Of a stretch of DNA of 40,068 nucleotides, positions 20,462-29,256 are shown in pieces; within the stretch, counting starts at the first letter, position 1, and each line of letters opens with the position of its first letter. The position numbers and the translations under genes are program-made. The DNA comes from DASVEE01 sp036399695 (GTDB taxonomy: Bacteria > Acidobacteriota > Thermoanaerobaculia > Gp7-AA8): contig DASWMP010000208.1 in NCBI GenBank assembly GCA_036399695.1, positions 1 to 40,068 on the forward strand, read 5' to 3'. The notes beneath the pieces were generated by a model. It searched no databases, was not told the DNA's origin, and saw nothing but the letters and a program-made list of their open reading frames with translations.

Positions 20462-21865
20462 ATGGCCGTAGCACAACTCGACGTCTCCCTCGACCGACCC
20501 ATGCCGCAGAGTCCGGATGCGGAGCGTGCGGTTCTCGGCTCGATCATCCTGAACAACAACGCGCTCTACCGCGTGATCGGGACGATCGATACCGACGACT
20601 TTTTCCGCGACTCCCACCGCACCCTCTTCGCCACCATGCGCGCCCTCGCCGAACAGTCGCGCGAGATCGACCTCCTCACCTTGAAGGAGGAGCTGGCGAA
20701 ACATGCGCTCCTCGAGTCGGTCGGCGGCTCCGCCTTCATCTCCTCGCTCGTCGACGGCATCCCCGACATCGCCAACGTCGAGCGCTACGCCGCCATCGTC
20801 AAGGAGAAGTCGACGCTGCGGCGGCTCATCGTCATGGGCAACACGGTCATGCGTGCGGCCTTCGACGCGCCGAGCGAGCCGGCCGAAGTGCTGACCATCG
20901 CCGAGAAGTCGCTCTACGAGATCGCCGAGGGGACGTCGGACAAAGGGTTCGTCGGCCTCGACCGCATCACGCGCGCGAACATGGTGGCGATCGAGCAGAT
21001 CCACAACGCGGGCAAGCTCCTCACCGGCATCCCTACCGGTTACGACCGCTTCAACGAGATGACGTCCGGCTTCCAGCCGCAGGACCTCATCATCCTGGCC
21101 GCCCGTCCGTCGATGGGGAAGACGTCGTTCATGATGAACATCGCCGAGTCGCTGGCGCTGCCGGGCAAGGACGGCATGCCGCGCGGCGGCGGCTCGCGGC
21201 TGCACTCGGTCGGCGTCTTCTCGCTCGAAATGTCGAAAGAGCAGATCGGCCTGCGCATCCTCTCCTCGGAGTCCGGCGTCTCGAACCACCTCATTCGCAG
21301 CGGGATGTTGTCCGAGCGCAACTGGCGCGAGCTGGCCGAGGCTTCGGCCCGGCTGTCGAAAGGAAAGATTTACGTCGACGACACCCCCGGCATCGATCCG
21401 ATGGAGATGCGCGCGAAAGCCCGCCGCCTGAAACAGGAGGTCGGCCTCGACATGATCATGGTCGACTACCTCCAGCTCATGGCCATCAAAGGCAAGATCG
21501 AATCGCGCCAGCAGGAAGTGGCCCAGATCTCCCGCTCGCTCAAAGGCATCGCCAAAGAGCTGAACGTCCCGGTCCTGTCGCTGTCCCAGCTCTCCCGCCG
21601 TTCCGAACAGCGCACCGGCGACCACCGCCCCCAGCTCTCCGACCTCCGCGAATCCGGCTCGATCGAGCAGGACGCCGACCTCGTCCTCTTCATCTACCGC
21701 GACGAGGTGTACAACAAGGAGACGGAAGAGAAAGGCATCGCCGAGATCATCATCGCCAAGCAGCGCAACGGCCCCATCGGCGACTTCAAGCTCGTCTTCC
21801 GCAACGACATCACCAAGTTCTTCAACTACGAGCCCGCCCCGGACTACATGCCGGCAGAAGGGTAA
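20462..21865 (+). CDS. dnaB: Replicative DNA helicase DnaB
   Basis: This 467-residue hexameric 5'-3' helicase opens the replication fork and recruits primase. The N-terminal domain (about 13-115) starts PQSPDAERAVLGSIILNN, the usual first block. The RecA-like domain (about 180-460) has Walker A ARPSMGKTS (214-222), FSLEMSKEQ (253-261), Walker B MIMVDYLQLM, and the LSQLSRRSEQR and DLRESGSIEQDAD blocks. Length and motifs are standard, and no intein is present. It does not sit in the common rplI-dnaB context. A CACTAT lies 12 bases before the ATG and no Shine-Dalgarno is visible, so the leader is very short or absent. Confidence 0.97.
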   Translation: MAVAQLDVSLDRPMPQSPDAERAVLGSIILNNNALYRVIGTIDTDDFFRDSHRTLFATMRALAEQSREIDLLTLKEELAKHALLESVGGSAFISSLVDGIPDIANVERYAAIVKEKSTLRRLIVMGNTVMRAAFDAPSEPAEVLTIAEKSLYEIAEGTSDKGFVGLDRITRANMVAIEQIHNAGKLLTGIPTGYDRFNEMTSGFQPQDLIILAARPSMGKTSFMMNIAESLALPGKDGMPRGGGSRLHSVGVFSLEMSKEQIGLRILSSESGVSNHLIRSGMLSERNWRELAEASARLSKGKIYVDDTPGIDPMEMRAKARRLKQEVGLDMIMVDYLQLMAIKGKIESRQQEVAQISRSLKGIAKELNVPVLSLSQLSRRSEQRTGDHRPQLSDLRESGSIEQDADLVLFIYRDEVYNKETEEKGIAEIIIAKQRNGPIGDFKLVFRNDITKFFNYEPAPDYMPAEG

Positions 21866-21886
21866 ATCTCCGAGAAGCGTTGAGCG

Positions 21887-21892
21887 CACAAT
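21887..21892 (+). promoter_or_regulatory. -10-like hexamer of the NfeD gene
   Basis: CACAAT ends six bases before the ATG at 21899, with no Shine-Dalgarno sequence. It is a weaker match than the others but has the same spacing. Confidence 0.35.
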
Positions 21893-21898
21893 AGCGGC

Positions 21899-23164
21899 AT
21901 GCACCGCGCGCTCCTGCTTCTGGCCCTGCTCCTCGCTGCCTCCTTCGCTCACGCGAACATCCTGCACGTCGTCGTCGATGACGTCATTCACCCCGTCAGC
22001 GACGAGTACATCGGCCGGGCGCTCGATCGGGCGAAGCAGGAGAACGCGAAGCTCGTCGTGCTGGAGCTGCGGACGCCGGGCGGAATGCTGACGTCGACGC
22101 GCTCCATCGTCGAGAAGATCGTCCGTTCGCAGGTGCCGGTGGTCGTCTACGTGTCGCCGAGCGGGGCGCGGGCGGCGTCGGCGGGGTTCTTCATCCTCAT
22201 CGCGGCGGACATCGCGGCCATGGCGCCGGGGACGAACACCGGCGCTTCGCATCCGGTCACGCTCGGCAGGGAAGAGAGCGAGATCATGATGAAGAAGGCG
22301 CGCAACGATACCGCCGCCTTCATCCGCAGCATCGCGCAGCGGCGCGGGCGGAACGTCGCCGCCGCCGAGAGCGCCGTCAACGACGCCCGCTCGTTCTCCG
22401 AGGACGAGGCGCTGCAGCAGAAAGTCATCGACGTCGTCGCGCCCGATCTCGGCTCGCTGCTCCGCTGGGCCGACGGCCGCACCATCCGCCGCTTCAACGG
22501 CACCACCGTCAAGCTGCAGCTCACCGGCGAGACCGTGACGAAGGTGGAGCTGACGCCGCGCCAGAAGCTCCTTTCCTGGATCATGGACCCGAACGTCGCC
22601 TTCATCCTCATGTCCCTCGGCATGCTCGCGGTGTGGGCGGAGTTCAACCATCCGGGTGCGATCCTGCCGGGCGTCGTCGGCCTGATCGCCATCATCCTGG
22701 CCGTCATCGCGCTGAACCTGCTGCCGACCCGCTTCGCCGCCTTCGCGTTGATCCTGGCGGCGTTCGTCCTCTTCGCCCTCGAGGCCAAGTTCACCTCTTA
22801 TGGTGTACTCGGTGCGGGGGGCGTCGTCTGTCTCGTGCTCGGAGGTGTGATGCTCGTCGATGGACCGATCCCCGAGTTGCGCGTCAGCCTTGCGACGGCG
22901 CTGGCGGTCAGCGTGCCGATCGGGATCATCGCGGTGTTCCTGATGGCGCTCGTCCTGCGCGCGAGAAAACACCGCGTCTCCACCGGCACCGAGGGGATGA
23001 TCGGGGAGATCGGCGTAGCCCGGACGGCCATCGACGGCGCCGGCAAGGTGTTCGTGCACGGTGAGCTGTGGAACGCACGCTCGCGCGACAGCATCGAGCC
23101 CGGCGCCCGCGTGCGGGTGGCGGCGGTGGATGGCTTGCACGTCGTCGTGGAGAGGACGGAGTAG
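21899..23164 (+). CDS. NfeD-family membrane serine protease (ClpP-class)
   Basis: 421 residues. A signal sequence (1-19) precedes a ClpP-like protease domain (about 20-215). LRTPGGML (57-64) forms the oxyanion-type loop, ARAASAG carries the likely nucleophile Ser94, and Lys132 or Lys133 is the likely base, as in archaeal 1510-N. Four membrane segments follow (about 235-330), then an NfeD C-terminal OB-fold (about 355-420: GMIGEIGVARTAIDGAGKVFVHGE). The family cuts membrane-bound partners, classically stomatin-like proteins, and helps membrane quality control. No stomatin gene is adjacent. It starts 33 bases after dnaB. Confidence 0.92.
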   Translation: MHRALLLLALLLAASFAHANILHVVVDDVIHPVSDEYIGRALDRAKQENAKLVVLELRTPGGMLTSTRSIVEKIVRSQVPVVVYVSPSGARAASAGFFILIAADIAAMAPGTNTGASHPVTLGREESEIMMKKARNDTAAFIRSIAQRRGRNVAAAESAVNDARSFSEDEALQQKVIDVVAPDLGSLLRWADGRTIRRFNGTTVKLQLTGETVTKVELTPRQKLLSWIMDPNVAFILMSLGMLAVWAEFNHPGAILPGVVGLIAIILAVIALNLLPTRFAAFALILAAFVLFALEAKFTSYGVLGAGGVVCLVLGGVMLVDGPIPELRVSLATALAVSVPIGIIAVFLMALVLRARKHRVSTGTEGMIGEIGVARTAIDGAGKVFVHGELWNARSRDSIEPGARVRVAAVDGLHVVVERTE

Positions 23165-23181
23165 CCCGCCTTCGGCGCGTG

Positions 23182-23254
23182 GACAGACAGGAGTGTCTGT
23201 CCCACAAAAAACATCAGATTCTGGGCCTTTGTGGGACAGACACTCCTGTCTGTC
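23182..23254. repeat. Inverted pair of GACAGACA palindromes between convergent genes
   Basis: Bases 23182-23208 are a perfect 27-base inverted match to 23228-23254, with a 19-base spacer. Each arm is itself a hairpin (GACAGACA...TGTCTGTC with a 4-base loop). It lies between the convergent nfeD-like and glycosyltransferase genes and may end both transcripts. The single arm at 24-47 is the same sequence family. Confidence 0.85.
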
Positions 23255-23272
23255 ACGGCGCTACCGGCGCCG

Positions 23273-24136
23273 CTACGGCCCCCCACCCGCCGGAGGCGTG
23301 GCCGCCTTCTCCCACGGCAGCTCCCAACGCTCCTCTTCCTGATCCAGCTTCGGAATCGGTACCGGCTTCCCGAGCTGCTTCAAGCGGGTGAACTCCCAGA
23401 GCTTCGCGTACTTCCAGAACGTGTAATAGACGTGCATCCCCACCGAGATCAGCCCCGGGGCGCCGTCGAGAAAACCGAGATTGAAGATGTAATCGCGGAC
23501 GAACTTCGCGAAGGCGTGGCCGAAGATGTCCCACGTGCGGACCTTCTTGCCCTCGATGAACATCTGCGTCGCGCCCCAGACGGCGTAGCGCGTCATCTTG
23601 GCGATCATGTGATCGAACGAGCGGATGTAGAAGTGCAGCATCTTCTGCCGCAGCGGCGCCGCCGGGCCGTCGACCAGCAGGTCGGCGTGGACACGGCGGT
23701 TCGGATAGCGGGCGTGGCCGCGATGAAAAAGGCGCGTCACCCTGTCGCGCTGCAGCCCGGAGAAGCGCACCTCGCGGCCGAGCATGAAATTGCGGCGGCC
23801 GATCGAATAGCCCCAGCGGTCCAGCGGACCTTCGAGCGTGCGGAAGATCTCGTCGCGCAGCTTCGGCGTCACCCGCTCGTCGGCGTCGATGTAGAAGATC
23901 CAGTCGTGCGCGGCGCGGTCGATGGCGTAATTCTTCTGAGAGGCCGCGCCGAGATACTCGCGCTGCTCCAGGCGGACCCGGGGGAACTTCGAGCGGACCA
24001 GCTCGACGGTGCCATCCGTTGAGAACGAGTCGATCAGGTAGATCTCATCGGCCCAATCGATCGAGTGCAGGCACTCCTCGATGAAGTCGATTTCGTTGAA
24101 AGTGGTGACGATCGCTGAAACAGATGGGCGGGGCAT
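23273..24136 (-). CDS. Family 2 glycosyltransferase (WaaE/KdtX-like)
   Basis: This 287-residue protein has a GT-A fold. SVSAIVTTFNE (5-15) begins the nucleotide-sugar site, DSFSTDGT (about 36-43) follows, and YIDADERV (about 92-99) carries the metal-binding acidic motif. GYSIGRRNFMLGREVRFSG and HFYIRSFDHMIAKMTRYA match LPS-core beta-1,4-glucosyltransferases of the WaaE type. It probably adds a sugar to lipopolysaccharide core or another surface glycan at the inner face of the inner membrane. No other LPS genes are adjacent. The start ATG at 24136 lies eight bases after a TAGAAT shared with the divergent amidohydrolase gene. Confidence 0.9.
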   Translation of the reverse strand: MPRPSVSAIVTTFNEIDFIEECLHSIDWADEIYLIDSFSTDGTVELVRSKFPRVRLEQREYLGAASQKNYAIDRAAHDWIFYIDADERVTPKLRDEIFRTLEGPLDRWGYSIGRRNFMLGREVRFSGLQRDRVTRLFHRGHARYPNRRVHADLLVDGPAAPLRQKMLHFYIRSFDHMIAKMTRYAVWGATQMFIEGKKVRTWDIFGHAFAKFVRDYIFNLGFLDGAPGLISVGMHVYYTFWKYAKLWEFTRLKQLGKPVPIPKLDQEEERWELPWEKAATPPAGGGP

Positions 24137-24144
24137 CTCCGCGG

Positions 24145-24154
24145 ATTCTAGAAT
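24145..24154. promoter_or_regulatory. Shared palindromic -10 region of two divergent genes
   Basis: ATTCTAGAAT reads TAGAAT on both strands. On the minus strand it ends eight bases before the glycosyltransferase ATG (24136); on the plus strand it ends eight bases before the amidohydrolase ATG (24163). Both promoters would give leaderless mRNAs and cannot be occupied together. Confidence 0.5.
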
Positions 24155-24162
24155 TACGGGCC

Positions 24163-26142
24163 ATGCGGCACAAACTGATCCTTCCTCTCCTCGTCCTGCT
24201 GGGCGCCGGCTGCGCCCACTCGACCGCCCCGGACGGCCCGGTGGCCCGCCGCTACACCGCGCTCACGAGCGACAACCGCGCCGGCACCCAGGTCGTCACG
24301 CCGGGCGCGGACGCACTCACCGTCGACTTCGAATACAACGACCGCGGACGCGGCCCGAAGACCACGAGCGTCATCCGGCTCGACGAGCACGGCATCCCGG
24401 CGTCCATCGAGACCACCGGAGTCGACTACTTCAAAGTCCCGGTGAGCGAGCGCTTCAGCGTCGCCGGTGGCGTGGCCAGATGGACGAACGGCGCCGACGA
24501 CGGACAGGCCAGCGTCACCGATCCCCGCTTCTACCTCTCGGTCTACGGCCCCCCCGAAGAGCAGGCGCTGCTCGCCAAGGCGCTGATCCACGCCCCCGGC
24601 CAGAAGCTGCCGCTGCTGCCGGCCGGCGAAGCGTCGGTCCTCCGCGCCGGCTCGATGGACGTCGGCGGCCAGACCGTCACGCAGTACACGATCACCGGCC
24701 TCGACTTCACCCCCGTCGACGTCTGGCTCGATGCGGACGAGAACCTCTTCGCCTCCGTCTCCTCCTACTTTTCGGTCATCCGCGAAGGGCAGGAGGCGAG
24801 CGCACGCCAGCTCATCGAGGTGCAGGAGCAGCGCGCCGGCGACCGCCTCGCGCAGTTCGCCGCGGTCCTCTCCACCAAGCCGGCCGCCATCGTCGTCACC
24901 AACGCGCGCCTCTTCGATCCGGTCACCGGACGCCTCACGCCGCACAGCACCATCGTCGTCCGCGGCAATCGCATCGTTTCCGTCGGCAACGCCACGTCGT
25001 TCCCTGAAGATGCTGAATTCATCGACGCCCAGAACCGCGTCGTCCTGCCGGGCCTGTGGGACATGCACTCGCATCTCACCGACAGCGACGGCCTGCTCGA
25101 CATCGCTGCCGGCGTTACCTCCGCCCGCGATCTCGGCAACGACATCGACACCATTGCCGCGCTCAAGCGCCGCTTCGACGACGGCACGCTCATCGGCCCG
25201 CGCGTCGTCCTGGCCGGCATCATCGACGGCCCCGGCCCCTACAAGGCGCCGACGAACGTCCTCGTCTCGACCGAAGAGGAAGCGCGCGCCGCCATCGATC
25301 GCTACGCCTCCCTCGGCTACGAACAGATCAAGATCTACAGCTCCGTGAAGCCGGAGCTCGTCGCGCCGATGGCCAACTACGCGCACGAGCGCGGCCTGCG
25401 CGTGAGCGGCCACATCCCCGCCGGCATGCTCGCCTCGCAGGCCATCGCCGCCGGCTACGACGAAATTCAGCACGCGAACATGCTCATGCTGAACTTCATG
25501 CCGGACGTGACCGACACCCGCACACCGGCGCGCTTCACCGCCGTCGCCGAGCGTGGCGCGGCGCTCTCGCTGACGTCGCCGGAAGTCCGCGCCTTCATCG
25601 CCGGCCTCCGCGCGCGCAACATCGTCATCGATCCGACTTTGGCCGTCTTCGAGTCCATGCTCGTCGCGCGCGCCGGCAAAGTCTCGCCCGGTTTCGCGCC
25701 GATCTACGACCGCCTTCCGCCGCAGGTGCGCCGCACCGCCCTCACCGGCGGCCTGCCGGTCCCCGAAGGCAAGGACGCCACCTACATCGCATCTTTCAAA
25801 AAGATGACCGAGCTGGTAAAGACCCTCCACGACAACGGCGTGCGCATCGTCGCCGGCACCGACGGCCTGGCCGGCTTCACCCTCCACCGCGAGCTCGAGC
25901 TCTACGTCCAGGCCGGCATCCCCGCCCCCGAAGTCCTGCGCATCGCCACCCTCTTCCCCGCCCAGCTCACCAAACGCGAAGCCGACCTCGGCACCATCGC
26001 CCCCGGCAAACTCGCCGACTTCATCCTCGTCGACGGCGACCCCACCCAGAACATCAGCGACCTCCGCAACGTCGTCACCGTCGTCAAAGACGGCCGCATC
26101 TACCAGTCCCGCGACATCTACGCGATGCTCGGTGTGCGGTAA
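24163..26142 (+). CDS. Amidohydrolase-family lipoprotein
   Basis: 659 residues from the ATG at 24163. LLVLLGAGC is a lipobox with Cys as first mature residue, so it is membrane-anchored outside the cytosol. Residues about 20-235 are an unrecognised N-terminal domain. From about 242 it is an amidohydrolase: NARLFDPVTGRLTPHSTIVVRGNRI, then MHSH with metal ligands His302 and His304, a Lys in YEQIKIYSSVK as probable bridging carboxylated lysine, GHIPAGM, DEIQHANML, and AGTDG with the catalytic Asp. GTIAPGKLADFILVDGDP closes the fold. The substrate is unknown; imidazolonepropionase-like and peptidase-type members share this pattern. A GGAGTGCGG element follows the stop. Confidence 0.9.
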   Translation: MRHKLILPLLVLLGAGCAHSTAPDGPVARRYTALTSDNRAGTQVVTPGADALTVDFEYNDRGRGPKTTSVIRLDEHGIPASIETTGVDYFKVPVSERFSVAGGVARWTNGADDGQASVTDPRFYLSVYGPPEEQALLAKALIHAPGQKLPLLPAGEASVLRAGSMDVGGQTVTQYTITGLDFTPVDVWLDADENLFASVSSYFSVIREGQEASARQLIEVQEQRAGDRLAQFAAVLSTKPAAIVVTNARLFDPVTGRLTPHSTIVVRGNRIVSVGNATSFPEDAEFIDAQNRVVLPGLWDMHSHLTDSDGLLDIAAGVTSARDLGNDIDTIAALKRRFDDGTLIGPRVVLAGIIDGPGPYKAPTNVLVSTEEEARAAIDRYASLGYEQIKIYSSVKPELVAPMANYAHERGLRVSGHIPAGMLASQAIAAGYDEIQHANMLMLNFMPDVTDTRTPARFTAVAERGAALSLTSPEVRAFIAGLRARNIVIDPTLAVFESMLVARAGKVSPGFAPIYDRLPPQVRRTALTGGLPVPEGKDATYIASFKKMTELVKTLHDNGVRIVAGTDGLAGFTLHRELELYVQAGIPAPEVLRIATLFPAQLTKREADLGTIAPGKLADFILVDGDPTQNISDLRNVVTVVKDGRIYQSRDIYAMLGVR

Positions 26143-26166
26143 ACGACATCGAGTCGCGGGAACGGA

Positions 26167-26205
26167 TCTTGGAGTGCGGTGGCGAGCTTCTCCAGCCGCC
26201 GCTCT
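26167..26205 (+). repeat. Oriented 3'-end hairpin element (GGAGTGCGG family)
   Basis: CTTGGAGTGCGGTGGCG (about 26168-26184) lies 25 bases after the amidohydrolase stop, in the sense direction. GCGGTGGC (26176-26183) can pair with GCCGCCGC (26195-26202), allowing a G-U pair. The core matches the copies at 119-137 and 14576-14594. Confidence 0.5.
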
Positions 26206-26286
26206 GCTGAGCTGATTCTCACAGCCGCTAGCCATTGCCCCTTCGTTTAGCAACAGCACGCAGCTTCTCGATATCAGCTCGTTAAG

Positions 26287-26421
26287 GTCGATATCACCCG
26301 TAAAACGGGGATATCCGTGAAACGCGACGGCGTGACCACCGACGACTAGATACTCAACGTTCTGAGAGTTCAGTAACGCAATGAACTCTCTCAAATCTGC
26401 TTGCAGTTTCGCCAAGCGCAC
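26287..26421 (-). pseudogene. Truncated nucleotidyltransferase (MNT-like) remnant
   Basis: About 45 residues remain of an N-terminus typical of stand-alone nucleotidyltransferases: LREFIALLNSQNVEYLVVGG then HAVAFHGYPRFTGDID. The match stops straight after the GDID metal motif; the frame continues but runs antisense to the amidohydrolase gene and no longer resembles a protein. The catalytic core is therefore gone. Such enzymes work with a small partner in toxin-antitoxin-like pairs, and the partner gene at 26354-26548 is still present. The two overlap by 68 bases in different frames. Bases 26143-26286 hold only the hairpin element. Confidence 0.6.
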
Positions 26422-26548
26422 TCCGGTGCCGCTCGATCAATTCGAGCAGCAGGTCGAGCCGCTCGTCTGGTGTCAGGTCCGCGTAGAATTGATCGTCGGC
26501 CTGATCGGCTTCTTCGAAGCTGCGAAAGACGTGAGCTACCCGTTCCAC
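26354..26548 (-). CDS. Small partner of the nucleotidyltransferase (antitoxin-like)
   Basis: This 64-residue acidic protein starts at GTG. It is helical: FRSFEEADQADDQFYADLT, then PDERLDLLLELIERHRSAL, then SRFERVHCVTELSER. I recall similar small proteins just upstream of nucleotidyltransferase genes, which fits its place here, but this is memory of pattern and not a search. Its partner is truncated, so it may be an orphan. No promoter is obvious. Confidence 0.5.
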   Translation of the reverse strand: MERVAHVFRSFEEADQADDQFYADLTPDERLDLLLELIERHRSALGETASRFERVHCVTELSER

Positions 26549-26670
26549 GCGTCCACTGTAGCACCCCCGACCCCCTACCGCTTTCGCCTACCCGAGCCAT
26601 CACCTACATAGATGGTCGGCTCTTCGGCACTGCAACCGCAGCGGCGGTGCCGGTGATCCTGCCTCGAACG

Positions 26671-29010
26671 ATGATGCTGTCCGTGTTGCGGCTGTGCGGC
26701 CTGATGCTGGTGCTTTCCTGTCTGGCATTCGCCGCCTCGGCGCAGCAGGCGTCGGTCGCCGGGCGGGTCGCCGATTCCACCGATGCGGTACTGCCGGGCG
26801 TCACCGTCGAGATCGCGGCGGCGGGGGGAAGCGGCACACGGGTGGCCGTCACCGCGGCGGACGGCACCTACAGCGTCGCGCTCGCGCCCGGAACCTACGA
26901 CGTCTCCTTCCATCTGCTGAACTTTGCGACAACCGTGCGGCGCGGCGTCGTCGCGACCAGCGGGACTCCGGCGCGCGTCGACATCGTCCTCTACCTCGCC
27001 TCGAACGCCGACGTCGTCGTCACGGCCACGCGGACGTTTCGCAACCTGGCCGACCTCGACGAGCGGGTGAACGATCTCATCGGCATCGCTGACTCGGCGA
27101 CCGAAGGCGTCGTCACCGCGAAAGAGATCGAGCGCCGTCCTTTCCAGCGCGCCGGCGAGATCCTCGAGACCGTCCCCGGCGTCATCGTCAGCCAGCACAG
27201 CGGCGAGGGGAAGGCCAACCAGTACTACCTGCGCGGATTCAATCTCGATCACGGCACCGACATCGCCGTCACGGTTGCCGGCGTGCCGGTGAACATGCCC
27301 ACGCACGGGCATGGACAGGGCTACGCCGATGCGAACTTTCTGATCCCCGAGCTCGTGACCGCCGTGCAGTACAAGAAAGGTCCGTATTACGCCGAGGAGG
27401 GGGACTTCGCCAGCGCCGGCGCCGTCAACGTGAACTACCTGAACCTGCTCGACGCGCCGGTGGTCTTCGTGCAGGGGGGCTCGTCAGGCTTCCGGCGCGC
27501 TCTCTTCGCCGCGTCGCCGCGCGCCGGCGACGGCTACCTCCTCTACGCGCTCGAAGCCGGCACCAACGACGGTCCGTGGGTACGTCCGGACGACTTCCGC
27601 AAATGGAACGGCGTCCTCCGCTACACCCGCGGCGACCAGCGCGGCGGCTTCAGCATCACGGCCATGGGGTACGACGCCAGGTGGAACGCGACGGATCAGA
27701 TCCCCGGCCGCGCCGTCGGCGCCGGCACGCTCTCGCGGTTCGGGCTCATCGATCCGAGCGATGGCGGCGAAACGTCGCGATACAGCCTCGCATCCGAATG
27801 GCAGCGCAACGATCGCGAGACCCTCACGCAGATCGGCGCGTACGCGCTGAGCTACCGGCTGAACCTCTTCTCGAACTTCACCTACTTTCTCGACGATCCG
27901 GTGGCCGGCGACCAGTTCGAGCAGGCGGACGACCGGCTCGTCGCCGGCCTGCGTGCGAGCCGCCGCTGGATCGCCCGCTTCGGCGGCATCTCCACCGAGA
28001 ACCTCGTCGGCCTGCAGGCGCGGCACGACGACATCCGCAACGTCGGCCTGTATCACACGCGCGAGCGCGAACGGCTGGAGACGACGCGGCAGGATCGCGT
28101 GGCGCAGACCAGCGGCGCGCTCTTCGCGCAGACCTCCGTGGAATGGCTGCCGTGGCTGCGCACCGTCGGCGGGCTGCGCGCCGACCGCTATCGTTTTGAT
28201 GTCCGTTCCGGCGACGCGCGCAACTCCGGTCAGGGCGACGCGTCGCTCGTCAGCCCCAAGCTCACGATGATCTTCGGACCGTGGCGAAACGCCGAGCTGT
28301 ACCTGAACGCCGGCTCCGCGTTCCACAGCAACGACGCACGCGGCGCGACCATCCGCGTCGATCCCGCGACCGGCGAGCCGGTCGCGCGGGTCACACCGCT
28401 GGTGCGCACGCGCGGCGGCGAGCTCGGTCTGCGGGCGACGCCGGTGCCCCGCTTCCACATGACGGCGTCGCTCTGGCGGCTCGACATTGCGTCGGAGCTG
28501 CCGTTCATCGGCGATGCCGGCACGACCGAGGCGAGCCGCCCGAGCCGCCGCACTGGTATCGAGCTGGCGACCTTCTACAACCTCCGCGACTGGCTCGCCG
28601 TCGACGCCGAGTACGCCTACTCCCGTTCCCGTTTCCGCGATGCCGATCCAGCAGGCGATCGCATCCCCGGCTCCGTCGAAGGCGTCGCCTCCGTAGGGCT
28701 CAACGTCATCGACTTTCGCCGCCTCTCCGGCGAGCTGCGCTACCGCTACTTCGGCCCGCGCCCTCTGATCGAAGACGACAGCGTCCGCTCCCAGGCTTCC
28801 GGCCTGCTCAACGCCCGCCTCGGCTACCGCCTCACCCCGCGCATCCGCCTGGACGTCGACGTCTTCAACATCCTCGATGCCCAAGCCAGCGACGTCGACT
28901 ACTTTTACACCTCCAGGCTCCCGGGCGAGCCCGCCGAAGGCATCGACGATCTGCACTTTCACCCCGTCGAAAACCGCGCGTTCCGCATCGGCGTCACGAC
29001 GTCGTTCTGA
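26671..29010 (+). CDS. TonB-dependent outer-membrane receptor with CarboxypepD_reg-like domain
   Basis: About 779 residues from the first ATG at 26671; the frame stays open upstream to 26401, but that part overlaps the nucleotidyltransferase remnant and has no protein character. The signal peptide ends LAFAASAQQ. Residues about 26-105 form a carboxypeptidase-regulatory-like beta sandwich (GRVADSTDAVLPGVTVEI, ADGTYSVALAPGTYDVSF). The plug (about 135-260) includes RAGEILETVPGVIVSQHSGEG and YYLRGFNLDHGTDIAV. A 22-strand barrel follows to the terminal TTSF. It should import a scarce ligand powered by TonB. The plug resembles cobalamin or iron-type receptors, but no neighbour points to a substrate. 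Confidence 0.92.
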   Translation: MMLSVLRLCGLMLVLSCLAFAASAQQASVAGRVADSTDAVLPGVTVEIAAAGGSGTRVAVTAADGTYSVALAPGTYDVSFHLLNFATTVRRGVVATSGTPARVDIVLYLASNADVVVTATRTFRNLADLDERVNDLIGIADSATEGVVTAKEIERRPFQRAGEILETVPGVIVSQHSGEGKANQYYLRGFNLDHGTDIAVTVAGVPVNMPTHGHGQGYADANFLIPELVTAVQYKKGPYYAEEGDFASAGAVNVNYLNLLDAPVVFVQGGSSGFRRALFAASPRAGDGYLLYALEAGTNDGPWVRPDDFRKWNGVLRYTRGDQRGGFSITAMGYDARWNATDQIPGRAVGAGTLSRFGLIDPSDGGETSRYSLASEWQRNDRETLTQIGAYALSYRLNLFSNFTYFLDDPVAGDQFEQADDRLVAGLRASRRWIARFGGISTENLVGLQARHDDIRNVGLYHTRERERLETTRQDRVAQTSGALFAQTSVEWLPWLRTVGGLRADRYRFDVRSGDARNSGQGDASLVSPKLTMIFGPWRNAELYLNAGSAFHSNDARGATIRVDPATGEPVARVTPLVRTRGGELGLRATPVPRFHMTASLWRLDIASELPFIGDAGTTEASRPSRRTGIELATFYNLRDWLAVDAEYAYSRSRFRDADPAGDRIPGSVEGVASVGLNVIDFRRLSGELRYRYFGPRPLIEDDSVRSQASGLLNARLGYRLTPRIRLDVDVFNILDAQASDVDYFYTSRLPGEPAEGIDDLHFHPVENRAFRIGVTTSF

Positions 29011-29019
29011 CGCCGCAGC

Positions 29020-29256
29020 TCACGTGTAGTCTTCAGGAGTACACGACGTGCATTCCGAAGGTGAGAGCTCTTGAAGATCACGCCACGATGAGAGCGGCTG
29101 ATCGTCGATGACCACCTGCGGCTTCGGAAGAAACGCCAGGAAGCACGCACTGATCTGCAGTTCCTCCGCGGTCGCCCGTGCGTATTCCGCACCGCCCGTA
29201 CTCCAACAGTACAGGTGAGCCGGCGTGCCTCGCTTCCGCCAGTGGAGGACGGACAA
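29020..29256 (-). pseudogene. Fragment of a short protein gene, cut by a repeat element
   Basis: The reading frame WRKRGTPAHLYCWSTGGAEY to SECTSCTPEDYT (about 70 residues, ending at a TGA at 29020) has protein-like composition and no low-complexity bias: TAEELQISACFLAFLPKPQ, VVIDDQPLSSWRDLQEL. It has no good start: its upstream end runs into the inverted repeat at 29242-29342. It may be the C-terminal remnant of a gene disrupted by that repeat, or a chance ORF. I do not recognise a family. Confidence 0.35.

Noticed and set aside
20300..23140. Minus-strand frame of 946 residues opposite dnaB and the NfeD gene
   Set aside because: It is antisense to two well-recognised genes and is repetitive Arg/Asp/His-rich sequence with no family signal.
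24154..26286. Extension of the nucleotidyltransferase remnant frame to about 755 residues
   Set aside because: After the GDID motif the frame runs antisense to the amidohydrolase gene and loses all protein character; only the first 45 residues are real.
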